DNA of 64,000 nucleotides from Sympetrum striolatum. Taxonomy: Eukaryota; Arthropoda; Insecta; Odonata; Libellulidae. The first letter of the stretch is position 1. Each line of letters opens with the position of its first letter. The translations under genes were made by a program, and so were the position numbers. Of the stretch, positions 1 to 11,102 are shown piece by piece. Below the pieces are notes generated by a model, which saw only the letters and a list, made by a program, of their open reading frames with translations, searched no databases and was not told where the DNA came from. The DNA is taken from positions 90,353,152 to 90,417,151 of the forward strand of contig OX388350.1 in the NCBI GenBank assembly GCA_947579665.1, read 5' to 3'.

Positions 1-18
1 CACCCTTTGCATGCACAT

Positions 19-655
19 TCTATTATATATAGACGCTTCTCCGGATTCTGTCATATATATAGATAGATAGATAGATAGGATGCTAATGCTAAACCACAAG
101 CGTCATTGAGTTGAAATTTTACGACGTATCGACCATAAAGTGCAACCGCCAGAAAAATTGCGATTTTGATCCTCAGTGTCATGGGTTCGATTCCAGAGGG
201 CCCCAAAGTCCCGATTTTTCCTATTTAATAGCATTGCTTTGATTTTCGGGAATTTTTAAAAAATACTTCCCGGATGGTTAGAGAATCAAAACTCAAGGAG
301 CCTATATATATGGTCATGATCTATTGAAAACATAAATCACAGAAAATATCCTGGGTTCGATGCAAGGATGATACAAACATCTGCCTTTAAAATACATTGA
401 GGTAGTTTTTCCTTATTTTTTGATGCACTTATCGAAATGGTAGGAAGTTCATGCTTTGTTAGAAGATGTATATTAAGACTCGGTTTAAGAAAAACATTTA
501 CATAAGACCATGCTGTTCCTGGGTTAGATGCCAGAGCACATTAATATTTCTCACATAAAGAATATAAGGGAAAAGAAGGACGTTGTTTGAGGCAGTTGTA
601 GCAAATATTTCTACTTGAGTTTTCACACATAGTAAGACATGGTGGTCTTTTATTT
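19..655 (-). repeat. Family A repeat, inverted partial copy
   Basis: A minus-oriented copy of the repeat also found at 25632-26700 and across 59129-63401. It opens with the family's terminal motif at 19-46 (TCTATTATATATAGACGCTT and following CTCCGGAT), then a GATA run. Three monomers follow, each with a T-arm/B-box-like core (near 176-187, 353-364 and 511-522, the last degraded to GGTTAGATGCC). The copy stops near 655, about half the full length, just before LINE-derived sequence. No coding potential is seen. The identity is clear from the other copies; what the element does is unknown. Confidence 0.8.
58..79. repeat. (GATA)n microsatellite
   Basis: About five GATA units next to the terminal motif of the family A copy. 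The A copy ending at 26700 has the complementary TATC run at 26644-26665 in the same place, so the microsatellite belongs to the element. Confidence 0.9.
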
Positions 656-671
656 TTTAGTGAAAGAGTAT

Positions 672-1252
672 AAGGTAAAATACTTGGATGTTACTTTCAG
701 TAGAGATTTAAAATGGACCGTGCACATAGAAAATATCATAGACAAAGCCAATAAAACGTTAAATTTTGTGATACGTACTCTTTAGAAATCCAACAGGAAA
801 ATAAAAGAAACCGCGTACCTAGCGTTAGTTAGGCCTTTACAAGAATACGGTGAATGTTAATGGGACCCTTATCAAGTAGGAGTTAAAATGGAATTGGAAA
901 AGGTGCAACGAAGGGCGGCTAGTTTCGTGATAGGGAAATATAAAAAACGTAGCAGCGTTACTCAGATGATAAAAGAATTAGGTTGGGACAGTCTAGAAGA
1001 CAGCACAAGAGACTATCGGTTTTCTATAAGACATTCATGGGATTTTAAGGAATTGAGTAAAAGAGGCAGATTAGTTGGGTAGGCGCGATCATAAATACAA
1101 AGTAAGTTGTATAAATCAAAAAGCACATAACCGGAAATACTCTTTTTTAAATAGAACTGTTAAGGAATGGGACCGTCTACCTGCAGAAGTCTTCGAACCT
1201 TTCCCAAAAAATAATGTTTTAGTAAGGGTACGAGTAAAATTAAAAGTTTGAC
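672..1252 (+). pseudogene. LINE reverse transcriptase C-terminal fragment (dead)
   Basis: Reading from 672 gives the C-terminal part of a jockey/CR1-type non-LTR reverse transcriptase: KYLDVTFSRDLKW, then VRPLQEYG, WDPYQVG and QRRAASFV. These match the thumb and post-thumb region that follows the catalytic motif in these LINEs. Two in-frame stops (783-785 and 858-860) break the frame. After the stop at 1080-1082 the homology continues in another frame (SFLNRTVKEWDRLP, about 1143-1190), so there is a frameshift too. Fingers, palm and endonuclease are absent, as expected for a 5'-truncated insertion. 1253-1400 may be its 3' untranslated region. The element is inactive. Confidence 0.85.
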
Positions 1253-1259
1253 GAATGAA

Positions 1260-4200
1260 CCTGCCGATATCGAAATGTGAGGCAATTAGTGGATCGCCTG
1301 GTGATGGACGCTGGGGACTTGGTGGGCCGCTACGTGAAGGCCTATCAGGAATCCCAAAAATCTTACATGAGACTTTTGTATTTATTTAATTAGTTATTGC
1401 TTTTTATTTATACATGCTTATTTGTATTAAGTTGGGTTTATTGTAAGTATGCGTAGCAACATTTATTTTACTTTTGTAAGATTTGTTGTGTAAGTTGCCA
1501 CAAGTCCTTGCGACTAACTGCGACGGTTTCGCACAATGAATAAAAAAATAAAAGCAAATTCGTTTCCCATTTATTTGTTGAAAGGGGTCCCGTGCCATTT
1601 TTAGATAATTTTACGGTGATTTTTTGTACCATACTATCTTAAATAACTAGCGGATGCCCGAAAAGTAATCGGCATGAAGATGGGTCACTATCCTCATCAC
1701 CATTCGCTGCGGAAAAATTAAAAACTCTAAGATAGATGAGGAGAGAGTATCACCGCCATGAAAATTTCTGTTCTGTACCGAAATAAGATTTAAACATACT
1801 CCAATATTCATCATGTTATTGCACAGATATTTCACCGAGTAAAACGTTGGAATGTAAAGACTGGTTATGATTAAACATTGCCATTACACATTGCCTTAGA
1901 AAAACAAGAAAGCAATTAGATGTACTTCCGACCACCATTGAAGATTGCAGAAGAGGACAAAAAGAAACCATTCTACTCATCATCATGATCTTTAAAGAGT
2001 TCCAAATCATTTTCGTATCCACTTCACAGTTTGCTCGATTCATTTTCCTAAAATCCGTAGAATAATCTCGAGCGGCTTTTGTTGATCGATGTAAATGCCG
2101 TTGATCGATGTTTAGGAGCGCCCTCTTTACCAAGGGGAGCGTATTCTCCGAGAGCAGCGCAGTGTGTGTTTTTTAATGGAGGGAAAGTCCATCGCTGCGT
2201 GGAAGGTTTATGCCGAGCGGAAAAAGGTATTTCCTCCCATCTTTCTATCGATTTCGACATTGTCCTTCGTAACCAAATCATAAACACATGCACGAATCCT
2301 CATTCAAACAGCAGCAAGAAAGAACGCCGCCATTTTCGAAAACGTTTTAGTTATTATTCCGATTGTGTGCATTCGTAATATTCGATATCAATTTTTCAGT
2401 GATCGAATGTCTACTTTGCGGATAAGAAGTTTCAGGGTAAAGTGATTAAAATTAAATGGCCAAATAAAGATTAACAGTACAGAAATGTGTTAATGTTACG
2501 CAATCATTATGAACAATTCTCATTAACATGCACGCACCGCTGCCATATAAAGACGAAAAGAATGTCTTTGGGAAATTCATATCCCTTCAACTGTATGTGT
2601 TTATGAAGGTATGATTGACGCCATCAAATGAGGTCTCACTCCCCTTTCACCATTCACAGCCATAGCGACAGTTCTTCTTTCAAACGCGGATATCCAGAAT
2701 GCAATGCGGTTTCTAAAATTTCCTCAAAACAGTCACTATTTCTCGAAGTCTCAGTTCTAATATATTTCGATAATTTTCTCCTCGAAGTGGGTCCCATCTC
2801 TAATACGCAGATTTCGAGGCATTTCACAACAATTTTGCTCTTAACTTTTCACTTTTACTTCACGGTTGACCGTAAAGGCAGCCACTAAATTAAACACTTA
2901 AATGGGGGACTGTTTACTGATTGCTGCATAAATGCGTTTAGTCTGAACCAAGAGATCGGACTTACTCTTAAAGGTACAGACCACGGAAGTTAAAACTATA
3001 TTTTCAAAACTTTTGCAAATGCCTTTTTGAAAGATTTTCCTCTTTTTTTTCCTGCATCTCTTTGTAGTACGCATTTTGTACGTGTTTTGATTTGAACTCA
3101 ATTTTTACGCAACCCTATTGATGTGCATATCGGATGGCTCTGAAATTCCTTCAATATCCATTCTAACGTATCCATCCTTTTGATTAAAATGATTACTTCG
3201 TGTACATAAAAGTATAGCGTGAATTAACTTCGATACTTCATTTTTATGGCCCACGTACTTACAAGAATATCGTTGCTAATTTTTAAACGAAGCAATTACG
3301 TAAGCATTACTTGTAAACATACTCGCTAGTGGAATGAATAGAAACGTATTTAATCCAGTCGGATGCGTTGGGGTCACGGGCAGAAAACCTTTATTTTAAG
3401 CTCACTCGTTCGAAGTAACATCGGCAATTAAAAAGCTTTGTCTAAATTGCTTCACCCGCTCATTTCCAGAAAGTGCGTCTTGAGAAAGGTAAAATTTTAA
3501 ACGTACGAATCCTCGGGTGTAACTCCGAGAAGTTGCAGCGCAAGGCTTTCTGCTTAGAACTTCCAAGATATGTTACGAAGTTATTTGAAGTTGGAATGAG
3601 CATATTAAATAGGAAATGAATTGGTATTCTACTTCTAAACTCGTTATTTCGCCCGATTTCATTATCAGAGAAAGACGGCAAGTCAAATTTTTAATTTCTA
3701 AACTCGTCTGATTAATGTTAACCCTACATGGGTCAAGCATTTGAGGGTTTCACTTTCCCGTAATCCGATAAATTGCTTGCACGGTATCTGGACATACAAA
3801 AGGCTGATGTGGACTCATCAGAAGTCCTTAAATGTATACAAGAAGAAGCCATCTGTCTCGAGAGGGGGCTAATTTCTCCATTAACATTCAAATCATTTCC
3901 CGTAATGTACGTTCTCATCATCATCAAGCCAAATTCTCCATCCGCACGTAAGGAAGTGTTTCTTTTCGAACAACGCTTTTTATTTCCTATTTAAATACCC
4001 ACAAAACTTAAGCAAAATAATTTTTTTATGATTAAAATTTATAACTGACTAGAACAATAAGTCTCACAGAGACATTTAGTTGTAAATTGTAATTTATCTA
4101 TAACATGTAATTGGGGAGAGTTGCTGTACCGGCGCCTAAATTGTACGACCGCTGTAAAGTGGAAGAGCTTCGTAGTTTGCGAGATGCGCAATTGCAGATA

Positions 4201-4690
4201 GAAACCGAAGTCGTCATCTTTGTGCGTACGAAAGTGGTCTGTCTTGAGAGAGTCAATTTTTGGAAGTTTTGAAGCATTTTTTTCTTCACGTGGCTAAGGG
4301 AATGACGGTAAGAGTAGGGTGTGTGTGTAAACAAACTATTATACTTATTTATTTAGGAAACCGTAGGGCTTTTAAATAATAATTTAACTTTTTTAAATAA
4401 ATAACGATATCCATAGTTGATGTGATGCATTTTATAACGTGTTAATTACCGTGAATAATTAATTAAATAGTTAATTTGCATCACAGCTTGGGTCCCAATG
4501 GAAATACGGTTTAAATGAATGTGTACTTATCCTCTCATCGACAACTGTAAAATGAACGCTGAACATAACAACGTAAGTGTAAATGCGGAAATAAAAGTTT
4601 TAGTCGCAGTATTTTCGGAAGAAATTTAAGCAGAATTAGATCAACATATCCTAAAATATAAAGAGATAAAGTACTTTTTCATCAAGTAAG
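1260..4690. other. No recognised gene
   Basis: AT-rich sequence with only short open frames on both strands. The densest is 2048-2378, where overlapping frames of 81 and 99 codons lie on opposite strands and a short motif, GTTGATCGATGT, is repeated at 2081 and 2100. None resembles a protein family I know, and nothing suggests an exon with clear splice sites. Confidence 0.5.
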
Positions 4691-4698
4691 ACAATTAA

Positions 4699-4744
4699 TT
4701 GATTATCTTACTTTATTGATTTAATTAATTATTAAGATAATCAA
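4699..4744. repeat. Short inverted repeat
   Basis: TTGATTATCTTA at 4699-4710 is exactly complementary to TAAGATAATCAA at 4733-4744, with a 22-nt AT-rich spacer. It may be the end of a decayed element or chance in AT-rich DNA. It lies about 60 bp from the adjoining LINE fragment. Confidence 0.5.
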
Positions 4745-4799
4745 TATTAAAATTTAAAGGGTTGAAGCCATGGGGCAATTCAACAACGCCCAAAAATTA

Positions 4800-5412
4800 A
4801 GAGGGCATGCAGTTGTGCTGCTGTTAGACCCACTTCGTGCGGGTCCCAAAAGCTGGTTGCATATTCAACTATCGGCCTAACCAGGGATTTATACGCCCTT
4901 TCTCTGAGTCCACTCCGTTTTAGGTTTCTCATAACAAATTCGATATTTCTATACGCTTCATTAGTAATATCCTCGATGTGACTTCCCCATTTAAGGTTTT
5001 CGGCCAATTAAACGCCTAGATATTTACATTCGGGTACAGTGGGAATGATTTTGTTGTTCATTGAGTAGTTATTTATTACGGGCGACTTTCTTCTGGAAAA
5101 GTTAATATGTTCACATTAGCTTACATTAACAGGAATAGCAATGGCCGGAGAACGCTACCCTGGTGGATGCCCGAGGTGACTTCCGTCTCTTTTCAGTACA
5201 TTTCGCCTATTCTCTCTTTCTAATAATTTTCTATCCAGCGTACTACCCGATGGTCAACGTTTAACTCACGAGCCTTCGCTAAAAGTAGATTATGTGTTAC
5301 CTTAACGAAGGCCTATGCAAAATCAATTACCACCGCGTCAACTTCCTCCCGTATATCCATAGATTCTGCTATATCTTGAACTAGTCCGAGGAGCTGCATT
5401 TGCACTTACATA
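4800..5412 (-). pseudogene. LINE reverse transcriptase fragment lacking the catalytic motif
   Basis: On the minus strand from about 5412 the sequence reads LLGLVQDIAESMD, then VDAVVIDFA followed by a stop (normally IDFSKAFDKV), and VTSGIHQGSVLRPLLFL (the conserved SGVPQGSVLGPLLF palm block). It then jumps to the thumb region: CKYLGV, LAENLKWGSHIEDI and VRPIVEYATSFWDPHEVGL. The whole FADD-containing stretch between these blocks is missing, apparently through an internal deletion near 5085-5140. Several stops also interrupt it. The family is the same broad LINE type as the copy at 53950-55545, which shares the WxPHEVGL block. Confidence 0.85.
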
Positions 5413-5529
5413 TACATTAACATAAGTACCACGCGAGCCGCACTAAGTCGTATGGCAGGGGTTATGAAACACTAAAATGCCTAAATAATTTTCAAATTAG
5501 TAGTCCCATACTATCCGGAAAATGGGACC

Positions 5530-5760
5530 AATCCCCAAGATCACCAGATCTTAAAAGAACCTCTCCTTGGACCCGAGGCGTCGTTAGTGCACCACCACTC
5601 GCAACACGGAACAGTCCGAAGGCGATACCGACGTTCTCAGTTCCTCCGTCACCTTCGGGACCGTACCTCCTGGTAAACACCTGGAGAACACCCGCTCTCA
5701 CACTCCCTCCCGGCGGGCCCTTGCACGTAATGGATCCATTATCCACCGGACACTAGAACT
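5530..5760. other. GC-richer block of unknown nature
   Basis: This stretch is clearly richer in G and C than its surroundings. It holds an 84-codon open frame on the minus strand (5492-5746, starting MDNGSITCKGPPGG) that I do not recognise. It lies just upstream of the minus-strand LINE fragment, so it could be older 5' sequence of that element, but no endonuclease motif is visible. An exon is possible but unsupported. Confidence 0.3.
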
Positions 5761-6599
5761 TCCTGTCACTAAAAAATCTTCCTGTGGAAACCAATGGGCG
5801 GAGTATGAATTTGCCATCTCTTCTGTTCTTACATAAACACTCATTGAAAACTCGTTTATCAAAGCAGAATTTAAATCAAGTGTTGAAGAGCGTTACTTAG
5901 CCGTTTAAAACCGCTTTCTCTCGGGATCGAATTTTAGGGCTTCTTACCGGGGAAGCATTTAGTGAAAAGGCTAATTTATTTTCAATGTTTATGTTGAAAT
6001 CGTCTAAAGCGAATGATTTCGTCCAAAGAATACAATTTTTAGAACTTCTCCACGATGGTTTTCTGGTCGACCACTTTCCCATTGAATCCCCATTACGTCA
6101 ATTCTCAGGTTTATTTCCAGAATATTGGTTCAAAGCAAACATTGAACATCTTCACACAAATATGGAAATTCGGGTAGTATTTCATAACCGCTTAGGAAGA
6201 AATTGCCATAGTAATTACGGTCAATCGATAAGCGAATACGAATTTAGTGCGTTATCTTCAAAAGTAACACTGACAAAATTGTTGACACGAAGTGATCGAA
6301 TTTTCACATACAGCTGTGTGCGAGAGTATATCAATTTATTAAATGGAAGGTAATTACAATGGTGTAATGTCTTTATTATTATTCATTTTTGTCTTTAGTT
6401 TTCCATTTTTCAAAACGTTTCTCAAAGTATCGATCACTTTGTTTCCCTCGAAGACAGATGAAATGTAAAAACGTGTAATTCTGCGATTTCAGCGAAACGT
6501 TTATAGAAAAATACATATTTTAAGCATAAGTTTTCTTTCAAACCCTAAATGAAATGAGATTCAGTGAGAAGAAAACCGTAGGAGCCGGACAGCTCCTCT

Positions 6600-6720
6600 G
6601 GGGAGGGGAAGTCGTGCAGGGAGGGTGTCCATTAATGACGTCACAGACTCGATGTTCCGGAAGGGAACGAGGATATTTATAAAATCCGGTTCTTTATGGG
6701 CCGAACGAACGCTTCTGCGC
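6600..6720 (+). promoter_or_regulatory. Promoter-like island: CRE and TATA box
   Basis: A local GC-rich patch contains a perfect cAMP response element, TGACGTCA, at 6636-6643. A TATA-like box, TATTTATAAAA, follows at 6674-6684. A TATA box roughly 40 bp downstream of a CRE is a common arrangement in animal promoters and would put transcription start near 6705-6715. No initiator consensus is obvious and no recognisable exon follows: the minus-strand frame at 6849-7217 is hydrophobic and looks spurious. Chance occurrence of both sites is quite possible. Confidence 0.25.
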
Positions 6721-7621
6721 CTCCCTTTGCGAGGAAGGAACTAAATACTGCACGGTTCGGAACATTTCCAGATTTATCAGGTGATACTGACTCTTTGAGA
6801 GGTTTTCAAGGAATTCATGAACGTCGTTTTTAAATAGTTAACCGCCAATTAAATAAAAAACGGGTGCAAAAAGCATACGTTCATCGATTTAGCCACGGAT
6901 ACTCTCCTCGGACGAACAAAGTCCGTAATAACTGCTGGATTTATATGCGAAAATACACCATTTCGCTCGAAAAGATTAACGAAGAAATAAATAAAAAATA
7001 AACGTAAGAGTAAAAGGAGATGCAGAGGAACAGTTAATAGTAGTTTATAATGCGCTACAGATGCAAGCAATAAGAAGATGAAATGGGCGACAAATATACG
7101 AGTAAAAGAGGCGTATAAATAGATAGAGAACCGAGAAATGAATAATGGAGAGCGAAATGACGCGCGGTTTACATATTTACTAGCTGAAGCGCCCGTTGAA
7201 ATGGGGAATGTATTCAAGTTGTCCGTCGTGCAACGAACAAATACTCTTAAGTATACACAACTGAAATCCCATTCTTACTATACAGGAAAATGCGTGGATT
7301 AAGCAATCGCATTAGTCCTCTGGAGGACTGGCTTTTTACATGTTTGGGAAATTGTAGCGTATTTTGCTGAAATTCTCAAAATTTCGATTTGAAAACAGTA
7401 CCCCACGGCAAAAATAAGAGTCTTTATTCAATTTCCGTTCTTTTGTATCGACTCTTCACGACTTATCCTTGGTTCGAACTCAGGAAAATTATCGCTGAAA
7501 TATGCAACAATATTTCTTTCCTGATCCCATGGAATACGTACGCAACATTTGAAGCAAATCGGGCAGACGGTGTGCACTTCAATCGAACGTACACAAACCC
7601 ACACAATTTCTGCTTTATATA

Positions 7622-8867
7622 AGGTAATTCCCGGAGAGATGCCTCGCCTACGGAATTGATTTCATAACAATGAAATAAGTGATAATAAGAATTTGAAACT
7701 GCGTGATAGAATGTAACATTTATTGATTATGAATAGAATATAAACAAATTTTGGTTAAAAAGAGTTCACCCAAAATATTAAAATTTTTCGGGATCCATGA
7801 ATTTGGCCATCTCTCCGACGCCATTCCTCATTACCTTAAACTGCATTTAATCTGGAAAGCGCTTGTTATATGACAAAATTGTTAAATTGAACTTCAAATT
7901 ATTTACTATTTGTAAATCTTTATTCTTAACATCCTTCAAATTTGGATCTAACTAAACGTTTAAGTTAACTTTAAAACATATTTTTAAGTTTCATTTGCAA
8001 AATATTATGAGGCCTCTCAGCCTCCTCTAGAGGTATACAAATATCATATTTTGGCTGGGTCATCAGTTTTTTTTAGCGAGTGACATCTTTTTACGCAACA
8101 GTATTGTCATTTTAACCGAAAAAATTATGACAATTTTGATGTTTTTGTCGAAATTTCGAAACTTCGTGACAAAAATTCTCACAGAAGATATTTTTTTATG
8201 TAAAAAGAAATTATGTTTGTAATGTCCATGTGAGTGGTTCACTTTTGCCGGGTATTACATTTCGATCAGAAAAATGTGGCAAAACGCTCCACCCTAGTGC
8301 TTACTAAACAATACCTCATTTTCTGATCGTGTATAAAATGCATTCGACCGTGGATTTAAATTTAAATTAGATTATAAACATTTTCTTGAATAAAGCCTTT
8401 ATCAGTATCACCTTAAAGTTAAATTGATACTAAAAGGGCACATATACCTAAAGATAGGTTATTTTATACTAAAGATAAGATTTATCCCGAGGTGAGGTCT
8501 ATCCTTTCAGTACGGGAGAGATGCCCTTACAGCCAGTGGGGCTACACTTTGTCCAAGATGGACAGTCACTGGATATTAGATGAACCTATAGCTACAAGTT
8601 TTGGCCTTTTAATTCAAAATATTCAAACATTTAAACTGATGCCGAACAGGAACATTATACTCTATCTTACAACAGGGCGGAAAAAAACGGTGTCTATTTG
8701 AAATGATGTTATAAAGCTGTGTAAAAAGAATTAATCGCCGTGAAACTTTTACAGATAGCCTTCCAACTGACTGACGCACACCGTCAATAGAGCAATCTTG
8801 CGGTTTCCCTTAAAAATACTACGACTGGGGCATCTCTCCCGGTGGGGCATCTCACACGGAATTACCT
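7622..8867. mobile_element. TIR DNA element C (non-autonomous, about 1.25 kb)
   Basis: The 27 bases at 7622-7648 (AGGTAATTCCCGGAGAGATG and following CCTCGCC) match the reverse complement of 8841-8867 at 22 of 27 positions, starting with a perfect 10-bp block. A related motif, CGGGAGAGATGCCC, lies inside at 8513-8526 and its exact complement lies at 8828-8841, so the right end is compound. No convincing target duplication is visible and no transposase is encoded; the short frame at 8492-8701 is not recognisable. This fits a decayed non-autonomous DNA transposon of undetermined superfamily. Confidence 0.55.
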
Positions 8868-8988
8868 CAATTAGATTTTGCTTATAAATAATGTATTTCT
8901 GATGATACAAAATACCCATTAAAAAGTGACTCGATTCAAATAAAACGCGTTAGTGTATTAAGAATAAATCCTTTGTGGCAGTAATATA

Positions 8989-9011
8989 ATAAATAATAAT
9001 AATAATAATAA
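8989..9011. repeat. (AAT)n, 3' tail of the LINE
   Basis: Trinucleotide run at the 3' terminus of the minus-strand LINE remnant, typical of LINEs that end in simple repeats rather than poly(A). Confidence 0.85.
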
Positions 9012-10200
9012 CTTTATAATGCTCATGGAAATTCCCATAAGAGCAGAAAAAAATAATACCAATATTATCTGCTCACATAAGATAATAATACAAATAATAG
9101 ACATAAGGTAATGATACAACATATAGACTGCTTAAATAAAGATGATACAAAAAAGAAAAAAGAAATAAGCCAGAATTATGGTTTTAGAATCATTCCGTGG
9201 CAACAATAAGATAATAAAACAATTTTTCTTTAAAAGATTGTGCAGAAGTGGAATTTTTAATATGTTCAGGCAGGTTGTTCCAGAAATTAGATGCGGTAAT
9301 TAAGAGGGATTTAAAGTAAGTATTACTCCGAGGAAGTGGACATAAAAGATAGTTAGGAATAATTAAAGATTTCAAGAATTAACGGCTCAAGCACAGGAAT
9401 AGCTTTTAGAATGAAACCACCCAGAATATCATCAACACTGGGAGACAGAGATTTGGAATGCGATAAATATTTGAACATTAGTTCAGGAGTCACGTGTTGA
9501 AAGTAAAAATTGTTGGAATTAAAAGGAATGTGGGCGTCAAAAGGGATGGAAACATTGGAAGAAAGGCCATTAGAATAACGAGTTAAAGTGGGCATTCAAT
9601 TCTTCAAGAGGGAGAGTATTGCTTCTTTGACAAATAAGACTTGCCTTAACTCACACCAAACCAAATTGGGATCATGTATGGAAGAGAATTTCATAGCGTA
9701 GTAATGGCGCTTAGCATCAGACATATGTGATTTGACAAGATTTCTAATTTCTTTAAATACGCTATGCGATTTCGAGGTTCTCGTTCGAATGAAAACATTA
9801 CGCAGTTCCTTTGCCTAATCAATCCCTTGATGTCATCCAAGGAGCGTTAGATCGTTTAGTAGTACATAGTTGTAGAGGAGCTATCCGGTTTAAGCAATTT
9901 AATAAATTAACATTAAAACAATGTAGTTTTGAATCAATGCTTCCAGATTATCATTACGGAAGATTACGATTACGGAACAGAAATAGCGATGGTGGAGAAA
10001 AAGGAGTTTTAAATCGATAATTGACTTGAATTAAATCATGGGCAGACAAAAAGCAAGATAACTGGGAATATGAGATGAATTTCTCAGGGTCATCATCGAT
10101 ACATAAATCAAGGAATGTGTCAGTAGAATTAGTAAGATGGAACGGTGACAGCAATCAGAAAATGGGACGTTTTCATGTAGTTTACGATTAATAAGGATTG
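8989..10200 (-). pseudogene. LINE remnant: endonuclease end, linker, RT fingers, 3' tail
   Basis: Reading right to left: about 10154-9955 gives SPFHLTNSTDTFLDLC and then FLSAHDLI, the C-terminal endonuclease motif (normally SDHDLI). Next is a linker with APLQLCTTKRSNAPW and KRHYYAMKF, then the start of RT (FQHVTPELMFKYLSHSKS, VDDILGGFILKAIPVLEPLI). From about 9360 it jumps to the last RT-tail block (TYFKSLLITASNFWNNLP, 9190-9340), so the palm, catalytic site and thumb are deleted. The 3' end has a CTTATGGGAATTTCCATGAG motif (9020-9040) and an (ATT)n tail at 8989-9011. Stops occur in the linker. The layout is jockey/CR1-like and the element is inactive. Confidence 0.85.
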
Positions 10201-10221
10201 CAATATTTTGTGATTATTTTT

Positions 10222-11092
10222 ACTTTCTCCCTATACGTAGTATAGAGAAAGTATTGTATTCGCAAAATAAATTCGACCTCAAGATTTCAACGGAAATAGA
10301 TGTTTTGGGGTCCATAGAGCACGTTTTCGCTATTTTTCCGAACATGTCTGTCTTTGTGTGTGTCTGTCTGTCTGTGGTTAAAAAGTTTGTGGGCGCTCTG
10401 TCTTAAAAAGTATTTATCCGATCATTTCCAAAATTCATATTTAGTATTTTCCTAAAAATGCAATGCAATCAACAATAGTTGATTAGTTTTTGATGAATAT
10501 CGCTTAACTGGAAGTTGTGGTTTATCCGGAACAAAATTTTGTTTCTTAAATATCTCTGTCAGAATGTAATGTAGGTATATAAAATTATATACAAAAGTTA
10601 TAGATAATGTAATTTACTTCAACTTTTGTTTGAAACATTTTTCGTAACACTGATTGTTTAGGAGTTATACTTAAATAATTGTTAACCGGAAGTTGTTGTT
10701 TATCCATAAATGGAAGTTTTTCATACATATCTCTGTCAGAATGCAATATAGGTAAATACTATTACTTAAAAAAGTTATAGATAATGTACATTGCAACAAC
10801 TTTTGTTTGAAACATTTTTTCGTAACACTGATTGTTTAGGAGTTATTAGTGAATACTCGCTAACCGTAAGTTGATTTTTATCCAAAACTTGTAGTTTTTC
10901 TTAAATATCTCTAACAGAATGTGATGCATTTATATACAATTTGTACCAAAGTTATAGATGATGTATTTTACTGCAACGTTTGTTTGAAACATTTTTCTGT
11001 AACTCTCATTGTTTTGGAGTTATTTATATATTACCGGCATAGGCTTCTGTTTTCAATAAATATGGAGAAATTCATGTGTTGGCCACATCAGA
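10222..11092 (+). mobile_element. Family B repeat, copy 1
   Basis: It starts with a near-palindrome at 10222-10252 (ACTTTCTCCCTATACGTAGT and following ATAGAGAAAGT) and ends with ATGGAGAAATTCATGTG and GGCCACATCAGA. Runs of T flank both sides (TTATTTTT before, TTTTTT after), matching the other copies. After a TGTG/TCTG-rich microsatellite at 10343-10377, the body has three diverged tandem units of about 180 bp, each carrying an ACCGGAAGTTG-like motif, a TATCTCTGTCAGAATG motif and CACTGATTGTTTAGGAGTTA. No protein is encoded. It looks like a non-autonomous DNA element. Confidence 0.75.
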
Positions 11093-11102
11093 TTTTTTCA
11101 GA

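Noticed and set aside
2048..2378. Overlapping frames on both strands as a small gene
   Set aside because: Neither frame resembles a known protein and both are within chance length.
5985..6353. 122-codon plus-strand open frame
   Set aside because: No recognised motif. With this AT content about one open frame of this length is expected by chance in 64 kb read in six frames.
6849..7217. 122-codon minus-strand open frame, hydrophobic, suggesting a membrane protein
   Set aside because: The hydrophobicity comes from a purine-rich plus strand read backwards; no family match, and chance length.
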